Part shown: positions 11,021 through 23,236 of the stretch, in pieces | How positions within the stretch are numbered: position 1 is the first letter of the stretch | How the letters are laid out: every line of letters begins with the position of its first letter | Assembly: GCF_004193775.1 (NCBI RefSeq) | Contig: NC_041005.1 | Location: 12,278,501 to 12,342,500, forward strand | Direction: 5' to 3' | Origin: Glycine soja | Lineage: Eukaryota > Streptophyta > Magnoliopsida > Fabales > Fabaceae | Length of the DNA stretch: 64,000 nt | Made by a program: the position numbers and the translations under genes | Notes under the pieces: model-generated | What the model was told of the DNA's origin: nothing | Seen by the model: the letters and a program-made list of their open reading frames with translations, nothing else | The model's database searches: none

Positions 11021-12573
11021 ATGACTAGAGGTAATCCATCTGACTTACAACCCTTTGATCCTGAGATAGATAGGACATTTCATAGATTATTTAAGCATCA
11101 TTTTATACCTTTTGAGCATTCTGAGCATTTTGTTAGTGGTGAGTCTATGCATTCTGTTATTGGTGATTTTGAACATCCTGATTTTGAGCATTATAATTTT
11201 GAACATTCTGATTTTAAACATTCTGAGAACATGACACAACCTCCACCCCGTGAGAGGACTCTAAGGGAAATGGCTGCACCTGATTTCACCTACGAAAGCT
11301 TGTGCATCCAATACCCTGATGAGGATGTCCCATATGTTCTTAAAACTGGACTGATTTGCTTCCAAAGTTTCATGGCCTTGCAGGTGAAGACCCGCACAAA
11401 CATCCAAAAGAATTCCATATTGTCTGCTCCACCATGAAACCCCCAGATGTCCAGGAGGATCACATATTTCTGAAAGCTTTTCCTCATTCTTTAGAGTGAG
11501 TGGCAAAGGACTGGCTATATTACCTTGCTCCAAGGTCCATCACGAGCTGGGATGACCTCAAGAGAGTATTCTTAGAAAAAAATTTCCCTGCTTCCAGGAC
11601 CACGGCCATCAGAAAGGATATTTCAGGCATTAGGCAACTCAGTGGAGAGAGCATATATGAATACTAGGAGAGATTTAAAAAACTATGTGCCAGTTGCCCT
11701 CACCACCAGATTTCTGAGCAGCTTCTTCTCCAATATTTTTATGAAGGACTCAGTAACATGGAGAGAAGTATGATAGATGCTGCCAGTGGTGGAGCCCTTG
11801 GAGACATGACCCCTGCTGAAGCCAGAAATTTTATTGAGAAGATGGCTTCAAACTCCCAGCAATTTAGTGCCAGAAATGATGCTATTGTCATTAGAGGAGT
11901 GCATGAAGTAGCCACGAATTCATCTTCATCAGCTGAGACTAAGAAGCTTGAAGGTAAACTAGATGCCTTGGTTAACCTGGTAACCTAGCTGGCCTTGAAT
12001 AAAAAATCTGCACCTGTTGCCACACTCTGTGGTTTATGCTCCTCTGCCGACCACCACACAGACCTTTGCCCTTATGTGCAGCAATTTGAAGCAATTGAAC
12101 AGCCTGAAGCTTATGCTGCAAACATCTACAATAGACCTCCTCAACCTCAGCAGCAAGATCAGCCACAACAGAACAATTATGACCTCTCCAGCAACAGGTA
12201 CAATCCCGGGTGGAAGAATCATCCCAACCTTAGATGGTCGAGTCCTCCACAACAGCAGCAACAACAACAACCTTATTTTCAGAATGTTGCTGGCCCAAGC
12301 AGACCATACGTTGCTCCACCAATCCAGCAGTAACAACAACAACAGCAACCGCAATAGCCCCAAAAACAGCAAACAGTTGAGGCTCCTCCGCAACCTTCCC
12401 TTGAAGAACTTGTGAGGAAAATGACTATGCAAAACATGCAGTTTCAACAAGAGACCAGAGCCTCCATTCAGATCTTAACTAATCAGATGGGACAATTGGC
12501 TACATAGTTAAATCAACAACAGTCCCAGAATTTTGACAGATTACCTTCTCAATCTGTCCAGAATCCCAAAAAT
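11021..12573 (+). pseudogene. Athila-like gag pseudogene
   Basis: Blocks in order: LREMAAPDFTYESLCIQYP, the capsid-like DHIFLKAFPHSLE, KDWLYYLAPRSITSWDDLK and QYFYEGLSNMERSMIDAA, a zinc-knuckle-like CGLCSSADHHTDLC near 12032-12070, then a glutamine- and proline-rich tail. Stops interrupt it at about 11498, 11667, 11986, 12332, 12355 and 12507, and the frame shifts near 11345. Most stops are TAG or TAA where homologues would have glutamine or tryptophan, that is C-to-T changes on either strand. Gag forms the particle. This copy is dead. Confidence 0.88.
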
Positions 12574-14001
12574 GTGAGTGTCATTACATTGAGGTCGGGA
12601 AAGCAGTGTCAAGGACCTCAACCAGCAACATCTTCCTCATCCGCAAATGAACCTGCCCAACTTCATTCTACTCCAAAAAAAGATGATGACAAAAATTTAA
12701 AGAGTAAGTTACCTAACAATTTCTATGCAGGTGAATCTTCCACTGGTAATTCTGATTTACAGAAGCAGCATATCCCTCTTCCATTCCCTCCAAGAGCAAT
12801 TTCCAACAAAAAAAAGGAAGAGGCAGAGAAGGAGATCTTGGAAACATTTAGAAAAGTAGAGGTAAACATACCTCTATTGGATGCAATAAAGCAAATTCCA
12901 AGATATGCTAAATTCTTGAAGGAGCTGTGCACTAATAAGCGGAAGCTTAAAGGAAGTGAAAGAATTAGTATGGGCAAAAATGTCTTTGCATTGATTAGTA
13001 AATCTGTTCCCCAAATCCCTGAAAAATGTAAAGATCCAGGTACATTCAGCATACCTTGTATTATAGGGAACAATAAGTTTGACAATGTCATGCTAGATTT
13101 AGGAGCTTTTGTTAGTGTTATGCCTCTGTCTATTTTTAATTCTCTATCTCTTGGTCCTTTGCAGTCAACTGATGTGGTAATTCATTTAGCTAATAGAAGT
13201 GTTGCCTATCCTGTTGGTTTCATAGAGGATGTCTTAGTTAGAGTTGGTGAACTGATTTTCCCTGTTGATTTTTATATTTTGAATATGGAGGATGAATTTT
13301 CTAAAGGATCGGTTCTCATCATTCTAGGCAGACCTTTTATGAAAACTACTAGAACTAAGATAGATGTATATGCAGGCACACTATCTATGGAGTTTGGTGA
13401 TATAACTGTTCATTTTAATATTCTTGATGCTATGAAACACCCATCTGAAGATCTTTCTGTATTTCGTGCTGCAATAATTGACCATGCTGTTGATGAATAC
13501 ATGACTGATCTTCATTCTAATCTGCATGCCTATCACTCTTCATGCATTGAATTTGAATTTGTACTTGATCATATGTTTGAATTTGATGCTGAGAGTGAAT
13601 CTGAATTTGATATTGATTACATGTCTGGTGATGTTTTACCTCTTGAGATTGATTTTATAGAGTCAGATAGAACTAACCATGTTTCAGGAAGTACACATAC
13701 CTCTGACTTTCTTTATGAGGCACGGGCTGAGAAACCATCTCTTTCTACCACTACCCAGCCGCCCACACCAGAATTGAAGCCTCTGCCATCAAATTTAAAA
13801 TATGCTTACTTGGATGATAACAAAAGTTTTCCAGTAATCATATTTGCCTCCCTTGCTGATGAGCAAGAGGAGAAGCTGTTATATGTTCTTAAGAAGCATA
13901 AGAAGGCTATAGGCTGGACCCTGGCGGACATTCCTGGTATTAGCCCATCCACATGTATGCATCGAATAAATTTAGAAGATGGGGCTAAACCAGTAAGATA
14001 G
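12574..14001 (+). pseudogene. Athila-like pol, protease segment
   Basis: The longest open stretch of this element, 475 residues beginning MSVITLRSGKQ. The retroviral-type aspartic protease lies at about residues 165-265 (CIIGNNKFDNVMLDLGA, then LGRPFMKTTRTKIDV). The active-site triplet is DLG instead of Asp-Thr/Ser-Gly, so the protease is probably inactive. After an acidic linker the segment ends near HKKAIGWTLADIPGISP at a TAG (13999-14001), where pol would continue into reverse transcriptase. Confidence 0.88.
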
Positions 14002-15217
14002 CCACAGAGAAGACTCAACCCGGTGATTCTTGATGTAGTGAAGAAGGAGGTAACCAAGCTTTTGCAAGCTGGAATCATTTATCCTATCTCCGACAGCCAA
14101 TGGGTGAGTCCCGTCCAGGTAATCCCGAAGAAAACCGGCCTCACCGTGATAAAAAATGAGAAGGAGGAGTTGATTCCTACTCGGGTGCAGAACAGTTGGA
14201 GAGTCTGCATCGACTATAAGAGGCTGAACCAGGTTACCAAAAAGGACCATTTTCCCCTGCCATTCATTGACCAGATGCTTGAACGCCTGGCAGGTAAATC
14301 TCACTACTATTTCCTTGATGGTTTTTCTAGTTATATGCAAATCAATATTGCTCTTGAGGATTAGGAAAATACCACATTCACCTGCCCCTTCGGCACTTTT
14401 GCCTATAGGAGGATGCCTTTCGGCCTGTGCAATGCCCCTGGTACCTTCCAGCGGTGCATGATCAGTATTTTTAGTGATTTTTTAGAAAATTGCATAGAGG
14501 TGTTTATGGATGATTTCACTGTATATGGATCCTCTTTTGATGTTTGTTTGGATAGTCTGGAAAAGGTTTTGAATAAATGCATTGAAACTAACCTTGTTCT
14601 AAATTTTGAAAAATGTCATTTTATGGTTGAGCAAGGTATAGTTTTAGGCCACATTATTTCCAATAAGGGCATTGAAGTAGATCTTGCAAAAATTTATGTT
14701 ATTTCACAATTGCCTTACCCCTCTTGCGTGCGAGAGATGCGATCTTTTCTTGGTCATGCTGGATTCTACAGGTGCTTTATAAGAAATTTTAGCAAAGTAG
14801 CCCTTCCACTATCCAATTTGTTGCAAAAGGAGGTGGAGTTTGACTTTAATGATAAATTCAAAGAGGCTTTTGATTGCCTCAAAAGAGCACTGACTACCAC
14901 CCCCATCATCCAGGCACCCGACTGGATAACCCCTTTTGAGCTTATGTGTGATGCATCAATATTGCATTGGGAGCTGTCCTTGCTCAGAAAATTGATAAAT
15001 TGCCTAGGGTGATATATTGTGCTTCTAGGACTTTAATTATACTACTACTGAGAAAGAGCTACTAGCCATAGTTTTTGCTCTTGAAAAATTTCGTTCTTAT
15101 TTGCTTGGTACTCGCATTATTGTTTATACTGACCATGCAGCTTTAAAGTACTTGTTGAAGAAGGCCAATTCAAAGCCTAGGTTGATCCGATGGATGCTCT
15201 GGCTCTAAGAGTTTGAC
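14002..15217 (+). pseudogene. Athila-like pol, reverse transcriptase and RNase H segment
   Basis: RT motifs are readable: ESWV-type SQWVSPVQVIPKK, WRVCIDYKRLNQ, MPFGLCNAPGTFQRCM and the catalytic FMDDFTVYG. Stops occur at 14362-14364 and 15010-15012 and in-frame near 15206. RNase H (LMCDAS at about 14941, then [23 protein letters not shown] near 15092-15157) is frameshifted and partly deleted near 14955-15045. It copied the RNA of the element when active. It is not functional now. Confidence 0.88.
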
Positions 15218-16681
15218 TTGGAGATCCGTGATAGGAGCGGAGCACAAAATTTAGTTGCTGATCATTTGAGTCGGATCGAACATGTGTCTGATGAGGACTC
15301 ACCCATTCGAGATGATTTCCCGGATGATTATTTATATATATTGTATAGTATTTTTGATTCTCTTTCTACTCCCTGGTTTGCTAACATTGTCAATTATTTA
15401 GTTGCTTTTGTTTTTCCTCCCTTAGCATCTAAGGCTCAAAAAGATAAAATTAAAAGTGATGCTAAGCATTTTATTTGGGATGACCCCTACTTGTGGAAAT
15501 TGTGCAGTGATCAGGTCATTAGACGATGCATCCCAGATCATGAGACTGACTCAGTCCTGCAGTTCTGCCATTCTTCCGCACCGAGAGATCATCTGGGTGT
15601 TCAAAGGACAGCTCGCAAAGTGCTTGACTGTGGCTTTTATTGGCCCACCATCTTTAAAGATGCATGGAAGATTTGTAGCACTTGTGAGCAGTGTCAGAGA
15701 GCATGAAGTGCACTTATATGGGGACAACAAATGCCTCAGCAACCTATGCTATTCTATGAGGTGTTTGATGTCTGGGGCATAGATTTCATGGGCCATTTTC
15801 CTGTCTCTTTTGGTTATGTTTACATTCTCCTTGTAGTTGATTATGTTTCAAAATGGGTGGAAGCCAAGCCCACTAGAACTAATGATGCTAAGGTTGTTGC
15901 AGATTTTGTCAGATTTAATCTGTTTTGTAGGTTTGGAGTACCTAAAGCAATCGTTAGTGATCAAGGAACCCATTTTTGCAACAAATCAATGCATGCCTTG
16001 CTTAAAAAGTATGAGATTGTACACAGGGTATCCACACCATACCACCCCCAAACCAATGGACAGGCAAAAATTTCTAACAGGGAGATCAAGAGAATTTTAG
16101 AGAAGATTGTGCAGCCAAGCAGGAAAGATTGGAGTACCTGGCTTGATGATGCTCTTTGGGCACATCGGACTGCCTACAAAGCACCCATAGGAATGTCTCC
16201 TTATCGGGTTGTCTTTGGAAAGGCATGTCATCTTCCAGTGGAGATTGAGCACAAAGCATACTGGGCAGTGAAGACCTACAACTTCTCTATGGATCTAGCT
16301 GGTGAAGAAAGAAAGTTGCAACTGAGTGAGTTAGATGAGATTCGCCTAGAAGCGTATGAGAATGCCAAGTTCTACAAAGAAAAGACCAAGAAGTTCCATG
16401 ATAGCATGATAATTAAGAAGGACTTCATGGTTGGGCAAAAAGTGTTATTATATAATTCTAGGCTTGGACTCATGAGTGGTAAGTTGAGGTCTAAGTGGAT
16501 TGGTCCTTTTGTTGTTACTAATGTTTTTCCTTATGGTACAATTGAGATCAAAAGCGACTCCACAAACAAGAGCTTCAAGGTCAATGGACACCGACTTAAG
16601 CCATTTCTCACAAATCCTTCTTTAGTGGACATAGTGGTGGAAGAGACTTCTTTACTCCACCCTACTCTTCCCCCACCATGA
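15218..16681 (+). pseudogene. Athila-like pol, integrase segment
   Basis: Starting in the RNase H tail (EIRDRSGAQNLVADHLSRIE), it shows the zinc-binding region (HLGVQRTARKVLDCGFYWP, then CSTCEQC) and, after a stop near 15704, the catalytic core: [11 protein letters not shown] (first Asp), [10 protein letters not shown] (second Asp) and [18 protein letters not shown] (Glu). The C-terminal GPF/Y region follows ([18 protein letters not shown]). The last 316 residues (15731-16681) are open. No chromodomain and no env-like frame follow. Confidence 0.9.
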
Positions 16682-18144
16682 CTTAGGGAGTTCTTCTTTT
16701 CCTATCTCCTCCTTTACTTTTATTACATTTTTCCGATTCTATTTGATGGTTTAATTGCCTTTAATCTTTTAATTGTGCTACATTGAGGACAATGTGTTGT
16801 TTAAGTATGGGGGGGGGGGAGTGTTCTTTGGTTTTGGTTGTGCTAGTTTTGTTGGATTTGTTAATTTTGTTAGTTTTGTTGGGTTTCTAGTTTAATATTT
16901 TAGGTCAATTCTGTTTGCATGTACAACTTTGTGTGTTTTTCTTTGAATTATAGGATATGTTCAAGTAATGGGTAATTGTTTTGAAAATAAAGTCTCTTGA
17001 CATTTTGTGATTTGAAATCCTTGTTTTTCCTCTACATGTCATGATAGTTTTGAAAGCTCAATTTGAAAGTGATAAGTTTACCTTTGTGAGAATTTGAGCC
17101 ATCCATCATCATAATCATTTGGTGTGTTTTGCCCCATTGATTGCTTGCACAATAGCCTTGGCTTGATTCTTGTTGATGCTTCCTAATTCACATGCATATT
17201 TGGAAATGATTTAGGCAATTTTGTTCTTATAAGCCTCTAGCCAAATGGACTTACCTTGAATTAATTCCTTTGATAACCCCTTTGAGCCTATGTTCCCCTT
17301 TCTTTGTTTTGAAGCTCATTACAAGCCTTAAGTGAAAAACCATGATCTCACCTTAACCTTAAGGAATTTTGGAGCTTTGGAATTGTTTTGGGAATAAGTG
17401 TGGGGGGTTTTGTAGGATAACATGTTTTGTTGGCTATGCTTCATGATGTATTTTTGGGCCATACTGATGTACATTGTATATGGGTTAAATGTTGGACATA
17501 CTGCTGAATGATATGCTAGTTCTCAAATGTTACTGTTAAAAAAAAAGCAATAAAGTTGAGTGAATAAGATCTTAAATGAAAAAAGAATGACAAGACTCTT
17601 GGCTCTACTCTTTGCGTTTAAAATTTTATCTTTAGGTTTTCTTATTTTTTTTCTTAATATGCACTTATTCCCCATTGCTCCTCTATTCCTTTGGGATTTA
17701 GCTACTTATTCCATATTTTTTCCTACCTTGTCCTTGGCCCCATTACAACCTTAAAAGACCTTTTGATCCTCATGTGCTTGTGTTTATGGGTTGATTGTCA
17801 ATTTTAGAATCTTTCCAAGTTTATGTGGTGTTGGTTTTCATGGGTGCTTTGAGGGTAAATAGTAGCCTAGACACTTGAGAGATAGAGTGTATATCTTGTG
17901 AGGCTTTATCACTTTTCATTCTTGAGCTGATTAGCTATTTTGCCATGACTGGGTTGCTTGGATGATTTTCACGAATGTCTTGACTCTTTGAATCTCTTCA
18001 TGTTAGATGTTACCTATTCCTTTCATTCCTTGATGTTCATTGAGAAATATGTAAATGTTTTTGTTTGTCTCTCTTTGATATCCTTGGATTTTGTTCTTTG
18101 TTTCATTTTGCCCAGGAGTGCAAAAGGCTAAGTATGGGGGGTTT
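16682..18144 (+). other. Athila-like 3' non-coding region with two purine tracts
   Basis: 1.46 kb between pol and the 3' LTR without a supported gene. A purine tract TTAAGTATGGGGGGGGGGAG lies at 16800-16820 and a second, AAGTATGGGGGG, at 18130-18141, directly before the LTR. Athila elements often carry an env-like gene here; I see none. Confidence 0.75.
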
Positions 18145-19211
18145 TGATGTGCCATTATTTTCTCCTATTTCTTAACCCTTTTTGCACCATTTTAATTACT
18201 GATTAGTCTTAATTGTCAAATTAATTAGGCAGTTTTATTATTTGGGCTCATTAAGCTAATTTGATGTTTTTAATCTAATTTCAGGAATTAATGAAGCTTT
18301 GGGCTTGAATCCAGAATTGGACTTGGACTTGAAGAGGGCAGACTATTTTATTCTACCAAATTTTATCTTATCTAGACTTTATCTTATCTAGTTATTATTT
18401 AGATTTGATCTCATCTAGAAATTATTTCATCTAGATCTTATCTTATCTTATCTAGATTTTATTTTATTTATGGGCCTGGATTTAAAATAGATTTGTAAGC
18501 TTTGGGGCTGAAAACTATATAACAGCACCAAGGTTCTAGCTTCTCTCTCTCTTCTCCTCTCTCTCTTTTCCGTTTTAGTCACTTTTCATTTTAGCAATAA
18601 AATTTCGTTCTTCATTCTATAATTTCGTTCTCTATTGATTAATGGAAGACTAAATCTCCAGCGTTGTTTTCTCTTGAGGATCAAGCACAGTTCTCTTTGA
18701 GGTTCTATTATTACTATTAAATTCTGATCAGTTTTTCCTCTTCACTAATTACTCTGTAATTGTTGCTATTAATTCATGCATGCTTAGTGCTTGATTAATT
18801 GTCTACTGCGCTTAATTTACGTTCATGCTTAATGATCATTTATGATTAATTGGTGTATGTGTTGCTTAATCACATAATGAATGCCTTATGTTAAATTTCG
18901 CTTAGTAATTTAATTTAGGGTTGGATTAAGTGGTTGAACTGATAAAGGATAAACTCTCGTGACCTAGGATAAGAGACTTGCTTGTGAATCAAGGGGAAGC
19001 AACGTGTTTTAATTCTGATATTTTCTAATTCACATCTATTCGCTGTTTAATTTACAAAAGCAAACAACCCCCCCCCCCCCCAAATTCGTTACTATTTTCC
19101 TACTATCTGTTATGAACATTTGGTTTATCATTGCTCGTTGGGAAACGACCTAGGATCACTTCCTAGTTACTGCATTTTAATGTTTATTTGATTCGGGTAT
19201 GGCCTCGATCA
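18145..19211 (+). repeat. 3' LTR of the Athila-like element
   Basis: 1067 bp, TGATGTGCC to GATCA, followed by the duplication cctag (19212-19216). TATA box TATATAA at 18516-18522. A poly-C run lies at 19068-19081. It keeps the ~190-bp segment missing from the 5' LTR. Confidence 0.94.
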
Positions 19212-19895
19212 CCTAGGTTAGTGGATCATTACTAAATTTAAGTGGATTGTAATTGCCTTTAATGAAGCATATGTAAAATTTGATGGTAAAACTTCTTTAT
19301 AAGCTGAACCATTTTATCAATAAACACAAGTTGAGTTTTATTCAGAAAAATTAGAGCTTATCTCTTTTATCTTAGTGAGAGTGATTCTCTTAAGTTCTTG
19401 AGTGATTCAAGAACACCCTGGCTATATCAAAGGCCTTTCACATCCTTTGTGAGTTGCCCTCACTGGAAAGAGTGACTCTTTCCTTCCACCATTTCATCTT
19501 CAACCTTGTTCTTTCAAACCACAATTCTAGAAAATCCAATTCTGCCCAGAATTATCTCGTGACCATAACTCTCGTTTTACTTGTTCAAATTAAGTGATTC
19601 TTGAGCCTAAATTGAAATTCAAAACGAGACCTTTCACCTCATTTGGAGCCCTGTAGCTTGAGTGATAACCATTTCTATATTTCTATTCAGCCACCACTTA
19701 ACCTACATTTTTAACATCCCATTCATCCGTTTTATGCCAAGATTCACCTTATTAAGTCCCAGGAAATTAGCCATTGCCCAACTCTTGAATCTTGCCAATT
19801 TCCTATCCTTTTCTTAATCAATTTTCTGAATTTTCCAACAAGGTTTAATCCTAGACGATCCTAAGTCAACCCTTGTGCAATGAGGGTTCATATCA
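19212..19895 (+). repeat. 3' LTR of the outer gypsy element, right part
   Basis: It resumes at the duplicated cctag. It contains CAATAAACA (19319-19327), a plausible poly(A) signal, and ends ...TCATATCA at 19895. The end is supported by the MITE arm that begins immediately after (CTTTTACCAGCTATCGTTAA), which has a homologue in the MITE at 20785-21178. Confidence 0.7.
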
Positions 19896-20172
19896 CCTTT
19901 TACCAGCTATCGTTAATTGTCTTTCGTTAAATGATAGCGTGCCTTGTCACGAACACCTCATTACCACATCATCACCTTTAATGATGTAACAATGACGTAT
20001 CAATGACAAGGCGTAATGACATTACACTCTATTTGTCACGTCATCATTTAACAGAAGACGACTAACAACATATAGTAAAATGAAAATAATTTTATTTTCA
20101 AGTAGTTATTTGACAAAAAAATGAATTTTTAGGTAATAATCATGAAACGATTTACTTTCCATGTATTAAAAA
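19896..20172. mobile_element. Foldback MITE, left arm truncated by the gypsy insertion
   Basis: The right arm (TGTCACGTCATCATTTAAC ... GACGACTAACAAC ... TTTTTAGGTAATAATCATG) matches that of 20785-21178, and the inner left arm (GTTAATTGTCTTTCGTTAAA) pairs with it. The outer part of the left arm is missing exactly where the gypsy LTR ends. The rest of the left arm should lie left of the window, beyond the other gypsy LTR. No coding capacity. Confidence 0.7.
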
Positions 20173-20784
20173 CTTAATTAAGTCAGTTTGGAAAACAATT
20201 TTTTAGTTAACAAATGATAAGGACGAGTTTTATCAAAATAAATAATTTAATTTCAGATAAAATGATAAATTTATTATTTTATTGAAAGAAAATAAAAATG
20301 ATAATCATAAATTTAAGTTATGTTTAAAAACAAATCTTACAAGTCAATAAGAAAAAATTATTTCTCAAACACTTTTATTTGATCAAATATTTATAAACTT
20401 GTAAAAATAACTAAAAATTAATTAAAATAACTTGATGAACATATATGTAATTTACTTTATCCTATTTATTTGTTTAAGATAATTTCTCATTTAAAATAAG
20501 AATATACATTAAATTAATAAGATTTTTTATTGGTAGAAATAAAAAAAATACTTTTTGAAATTTATAATAACTCGCCTATTAACTTATCATGTTTAATCAA
20601 CTGAACTAGATTAATAAGATAGTATTAAAGGTAAAATTAAATAGTCAAGATACGTATATTTAACATATGAACAAAGTCAAAAGAGAATCCAGAGAATAGT
20701 AAAGAAAAGAGTGAAGGAAGACATAACATGATACATGTGTTCATTGATCATAAATCGCAAATCACCAATTATATATTGTTTAAA
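20173..20784. other. AT-rich spacer between two MITEs
   Basis: No gene or repeat is recognised. It is very A+T-rich with no long frame. Confidence 0.5.
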
Positions 20785-21178
20785 TAAGTTTTTTATACTT
20801 AGAAAATAGACGATTTTTAGATTACTACCTAAAATTTCATTTTTTTAACCAAGTACCTGAAAAAAATTTCAATTTTATTTTACTACCTATCATTAGTAGT
20901 CTTCCATTAAGCGATGATGTGACAAATGAAGTGTCACGTCATCATGTCTTGTCACATACATGTCATTGCCATGTCATTGAAGGTGATGATGAGACAATGA
21001 GATGTTTGTGACAAGGCATGATGACATGACACTTTGTCTGTCACGTCATGACTTAACGAAAGACGACTAACGACAGGTAATAAAATGGAACTGATTTTTT
21101 TTTTCAGATACTTGAGTGAAAAAAAAATGTTAGGTAATAATATGAAAACAAGCTATATTTCAGGTATGAAAAATTTAA
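20785..21178. mobile_element. Foldback MITE with ~190-bp inverted arms
   Basis: The two halves are imperfect inverted copies. The left arm holds AAGTACCTGAAAAAA, TTTTACTACCTATC, AGTCTTCCATTAAGCGATGA and GTGTCACGTCATCATG; the reverse complement of the right arm gives the same blocks in order. The centre is near 20985. No target duplication stands out, so the superfamily is not assigned; long arms would suit a Mutator-type MITE. Confidence 0.75.
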
Positions 21179-21641
21179 TAAAGGCATTCAAAAATGATCT
21201 TTGAACATCCATTAACCTACTTGACATGTTTAGTAAAAGAGAAAAAGTATATAATAGATGGGTTTGATAATTTTTTGGTGTACAATGGTGAAACTAAAAA
21301 TCGAACCTAATTAAGTCCTCATTCATGTATTCCTACCGCAATCACCAGACCCGACATATATAGAAAAAATGATGAATATTTAGGGTGTTTGGAGATAGAA
21401 TCCTTATTTTTAGACACCAAAAAAATAAAAACAATCTTTATGTCTCTTTTATCTATATTCATTCTTATCATATGATTCACTTTTCATATAAATCATTTAT
21501 CTCTTTTTTCTTCTTAATTATTTCTATGGATCATAGACACCACACATATATTTATCCTTAGAGAAAATCACTACTCATCTAAATTACCCAACCAACAAAA
21601 GACCATAAGAACACTATTCAAACTTAACCCTCCCCAACTTG
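21179..21641. other. Upstream region of the UGT gene
   Basis: No gene is seen. This is the 5' flank of the interrupted UGT gene and would hold its promoter. CT-rich and AT-rich stretches only. Confidence 0.45.
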
Positions 21642-21649
21642 TATATAAA
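21642..21649 (+). promoter_or_regulatory. TATA box of the UGT gene
   Basis: TATATAAA, 69 bp upstream of the ATG at 21711 and followed by an A/C-rich leader (CACCCACCCAACCAAAACC). Distance and context fit a plant core promoter. Confidence 0.6.
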
Positions 21650-21710
21650 ACAACATTAACACCAAATTCACTAGCAATGTTTCACCCACCCAACCAAAAC
21701 CAACAAAAAA

Positions 21711-21767
21711 ATGGAGAAAGACAATAGTGTTGTATCCAGCACCAGGCATAGGCCGCATTGTATCCAT
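21711..21767 (+). pseudogene. UDP-glycosyltransferase (UGT) N-terminus, first piece
   Basis: After the ATG at 21711 the frame changes within four codons. The downstream frame reads TIVLYPAPGIGRIVS, the classic start of plant family-1 glycosyltransferases of the UGT72/UGT88 type, which move a sugar from UDP-sugar to small plant metabolites in the cytosol. The exon is cut by CACTA 1 after 21767 and resumes at 38337, where the frame continues MVELAKLFEIH. The early frame change means the gene was probably dead regardless of the insertions. Confidence 0.78.
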
Positions 21768-21779
21768 CACTACTAGAAA

Positions 21780-22085
21780 AAACGCTTTTAACATCGATTA
21801 TTTTGGATATTCAACATCGATTTTGAATCGATATTGAAACTACTGACGTTAAAAGTATCAACGTTAACATCAGTTATAAAAAACCGATGTTAAAATACAC
21901 TATAGAACATCAATTTTTACAAAAAGCGATGTATAGTAAGAAATATATAAAAAAATGCAAAAAACAATGTCGATTTTAACCAAAACCAATGTTGTTTTGC
22001 TACTATACAACATCGGTTTTGACCAAAATTGATATTGTATGATGCATTACAACATCGATGTCAAAAGTGATGTTGTTTTTGTATT
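21780..22085. repeat. CACTA 1 left subterminal repeats
   Basis: About ten direct and inverted copies of a motif close to AACATCGGTTTT, for example near 21788, 21807, 21868, 21905, 21965, 22008 and 22050. In En/Spm elements such motifs bind the TNPA protein. Confidence 0.8.
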
Positions 22086-22546
22086 TTTTTTAATATGTTT
22101 GTTTCGTTAATTAACTCAAACCTACAAATTAAAAACAACACCAATTCAGGCAGTATTCAGGAAGTACAAATGTATACATATTTAAACATTTTGAACTTTA
22201 CATAATTTTAAATTTATATCAAACCATGCTAATATATATATATATATAATAAATGAAATCTGTTAAGTTTATACTATTATTGAATAAAATGTTAGTATAA
22301 AGCCCAAAAAAAGAAAAAATAGAAAGTTATAATAATATGCCTTTAAATATGTGTTCCTTCAAGAAAAAGGTGTGTGCTTATAATGGTGGGTAAGTCAACA
22401 TGTCATATTGTCACTCATTTTGGTAGCAACAAAATTGGAAATCAACTAAATAATTATCTTTTTGGTGAAAATAATATAGTATAAATATGTTCCTTGGCCC
22501 CGTTTGAACGTAAGACTGAGAATCTAGCTAGCAAGGTAGTAGAAAG
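22086..22546. other. CACTA 1 interior, no gene seen
   Basis: AT-rich, with a short (TA)n run at 22232-22249. It ends with gtagaaag (22539-22546), the left copy of the hAT MITE target duplication. Confidence 0.5.
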
Positions 22547-23236
22547 TAGGAGTGTCAAACCGGGTCAAGCCCGGCGGGCTGGCCCATCCCGTTCTCCAAA
22601 AAAGTTGGGCTAGGCTGGGCTAGAATTTGACACCCATAAATCGTTTAGGCCCGCCCCGTTTAGCCTGCAAGCTCGGCGGGCCAGCCCGCGGGCGGGACAA
22701 TTATTGGATAATTATTTTGTATTGTGGACTTTTAGTTTATCTTTATGATTTATAAATTAGAATAATTTAGTTTAAGTTTGTATATATAAATATTTTTTTA
22801 ATCTGTGTAAAAACCTTAAATACTGGAAGTTTTGAAATAGAGGGATTAGAGGCACACAAGGTGATAAGGTCATCTAGATTCTAGATATTGAAGTTTGTGA
22901 TAGATTTTATTCTTTTATTGCTTACTACTAGTATATTATTATTTTTAGTTATAAAAAAATATAAAGAGACAAGATTTAGATTCAAAATTGATGTTACCAA
23001 CAACGATAAAGGACAATGCTAAATTGATGTTAACAACAATGATAAAGGACAAACAAAATCTGGAAAAAAAATAAATATATAAATTGGCGGGCTGACGGGT
23101 GGCCCGCGGGCCAAGTGGGCTAGCTTGAAAAGGGTCGGGCTAGGAAAGGTAGCCCGTTTTGCTTAGCGGGGCGGGTTGGGCTGGCCAGTTTATGGTGGGC
23201 CAAAACGGGCCGGACCGGTCCATATTGACAACCCTA
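22547..23236. mobile_element. Non-autonomous hAT element (MITE, 690 bp)
   Basis: Ends TAGGAGTGTCAA and, on the minus strand, TAGGGTTGTCAA, flanked by a perfect 8-bp duplication gtagaaag (22539-22546, 23237-23244), the hallmark of hAT insertion. Both ends carry ~100 bp of very GC-rich subterminal repeats (GGCCCGCC, GGCGGGCTGGCCC types) around an AT-rich centre without coding capacity. Confidence 0.92.

Larger units (their letters stand above)
2672..19211 (+). mobile_element. Athila-like Ty3/gypsy retrotransposon (nested, with its own nested insertion)
   Basis: The ends are exact: the same terminal sequence TGATGTGCC starts at 2672 and 18145, both LTRs end in GATCA (10125 and 19211), and a perfect 5-bp duplication cctag flanks the whole. 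A primer-binding site TGGTGCCGTTGCC at 10130 matches the tRNA-Asp type used by Athila, and a purine-rich tract lies at 18130-18144. Without the copia-type element at 3192-9766 it is about 10 kb. Gag and pol are present but full of stops. The first 520 bp of the two LTRs differ by about 14 substitutions by eye (~2.7%). At a commonly used plant rate of 1.3e-8 this would be roughly one million years (an estimate). I recall the soybean Athila-like element Diaspora as a possible match, not verified. Confidence 0.92.

Noticed and set aside
12034..12450. Leucine-rich minus-strand frame
   Set aside because: It is the antisense of the glutamine-rich gag tail (CAG/CAA runs read as CTG/TTG).
16682..18144. 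Possible env-like gene after Athila pol
   Set aside because: No frame longer than ~64 codons and no signal or membrane pattern that holds.
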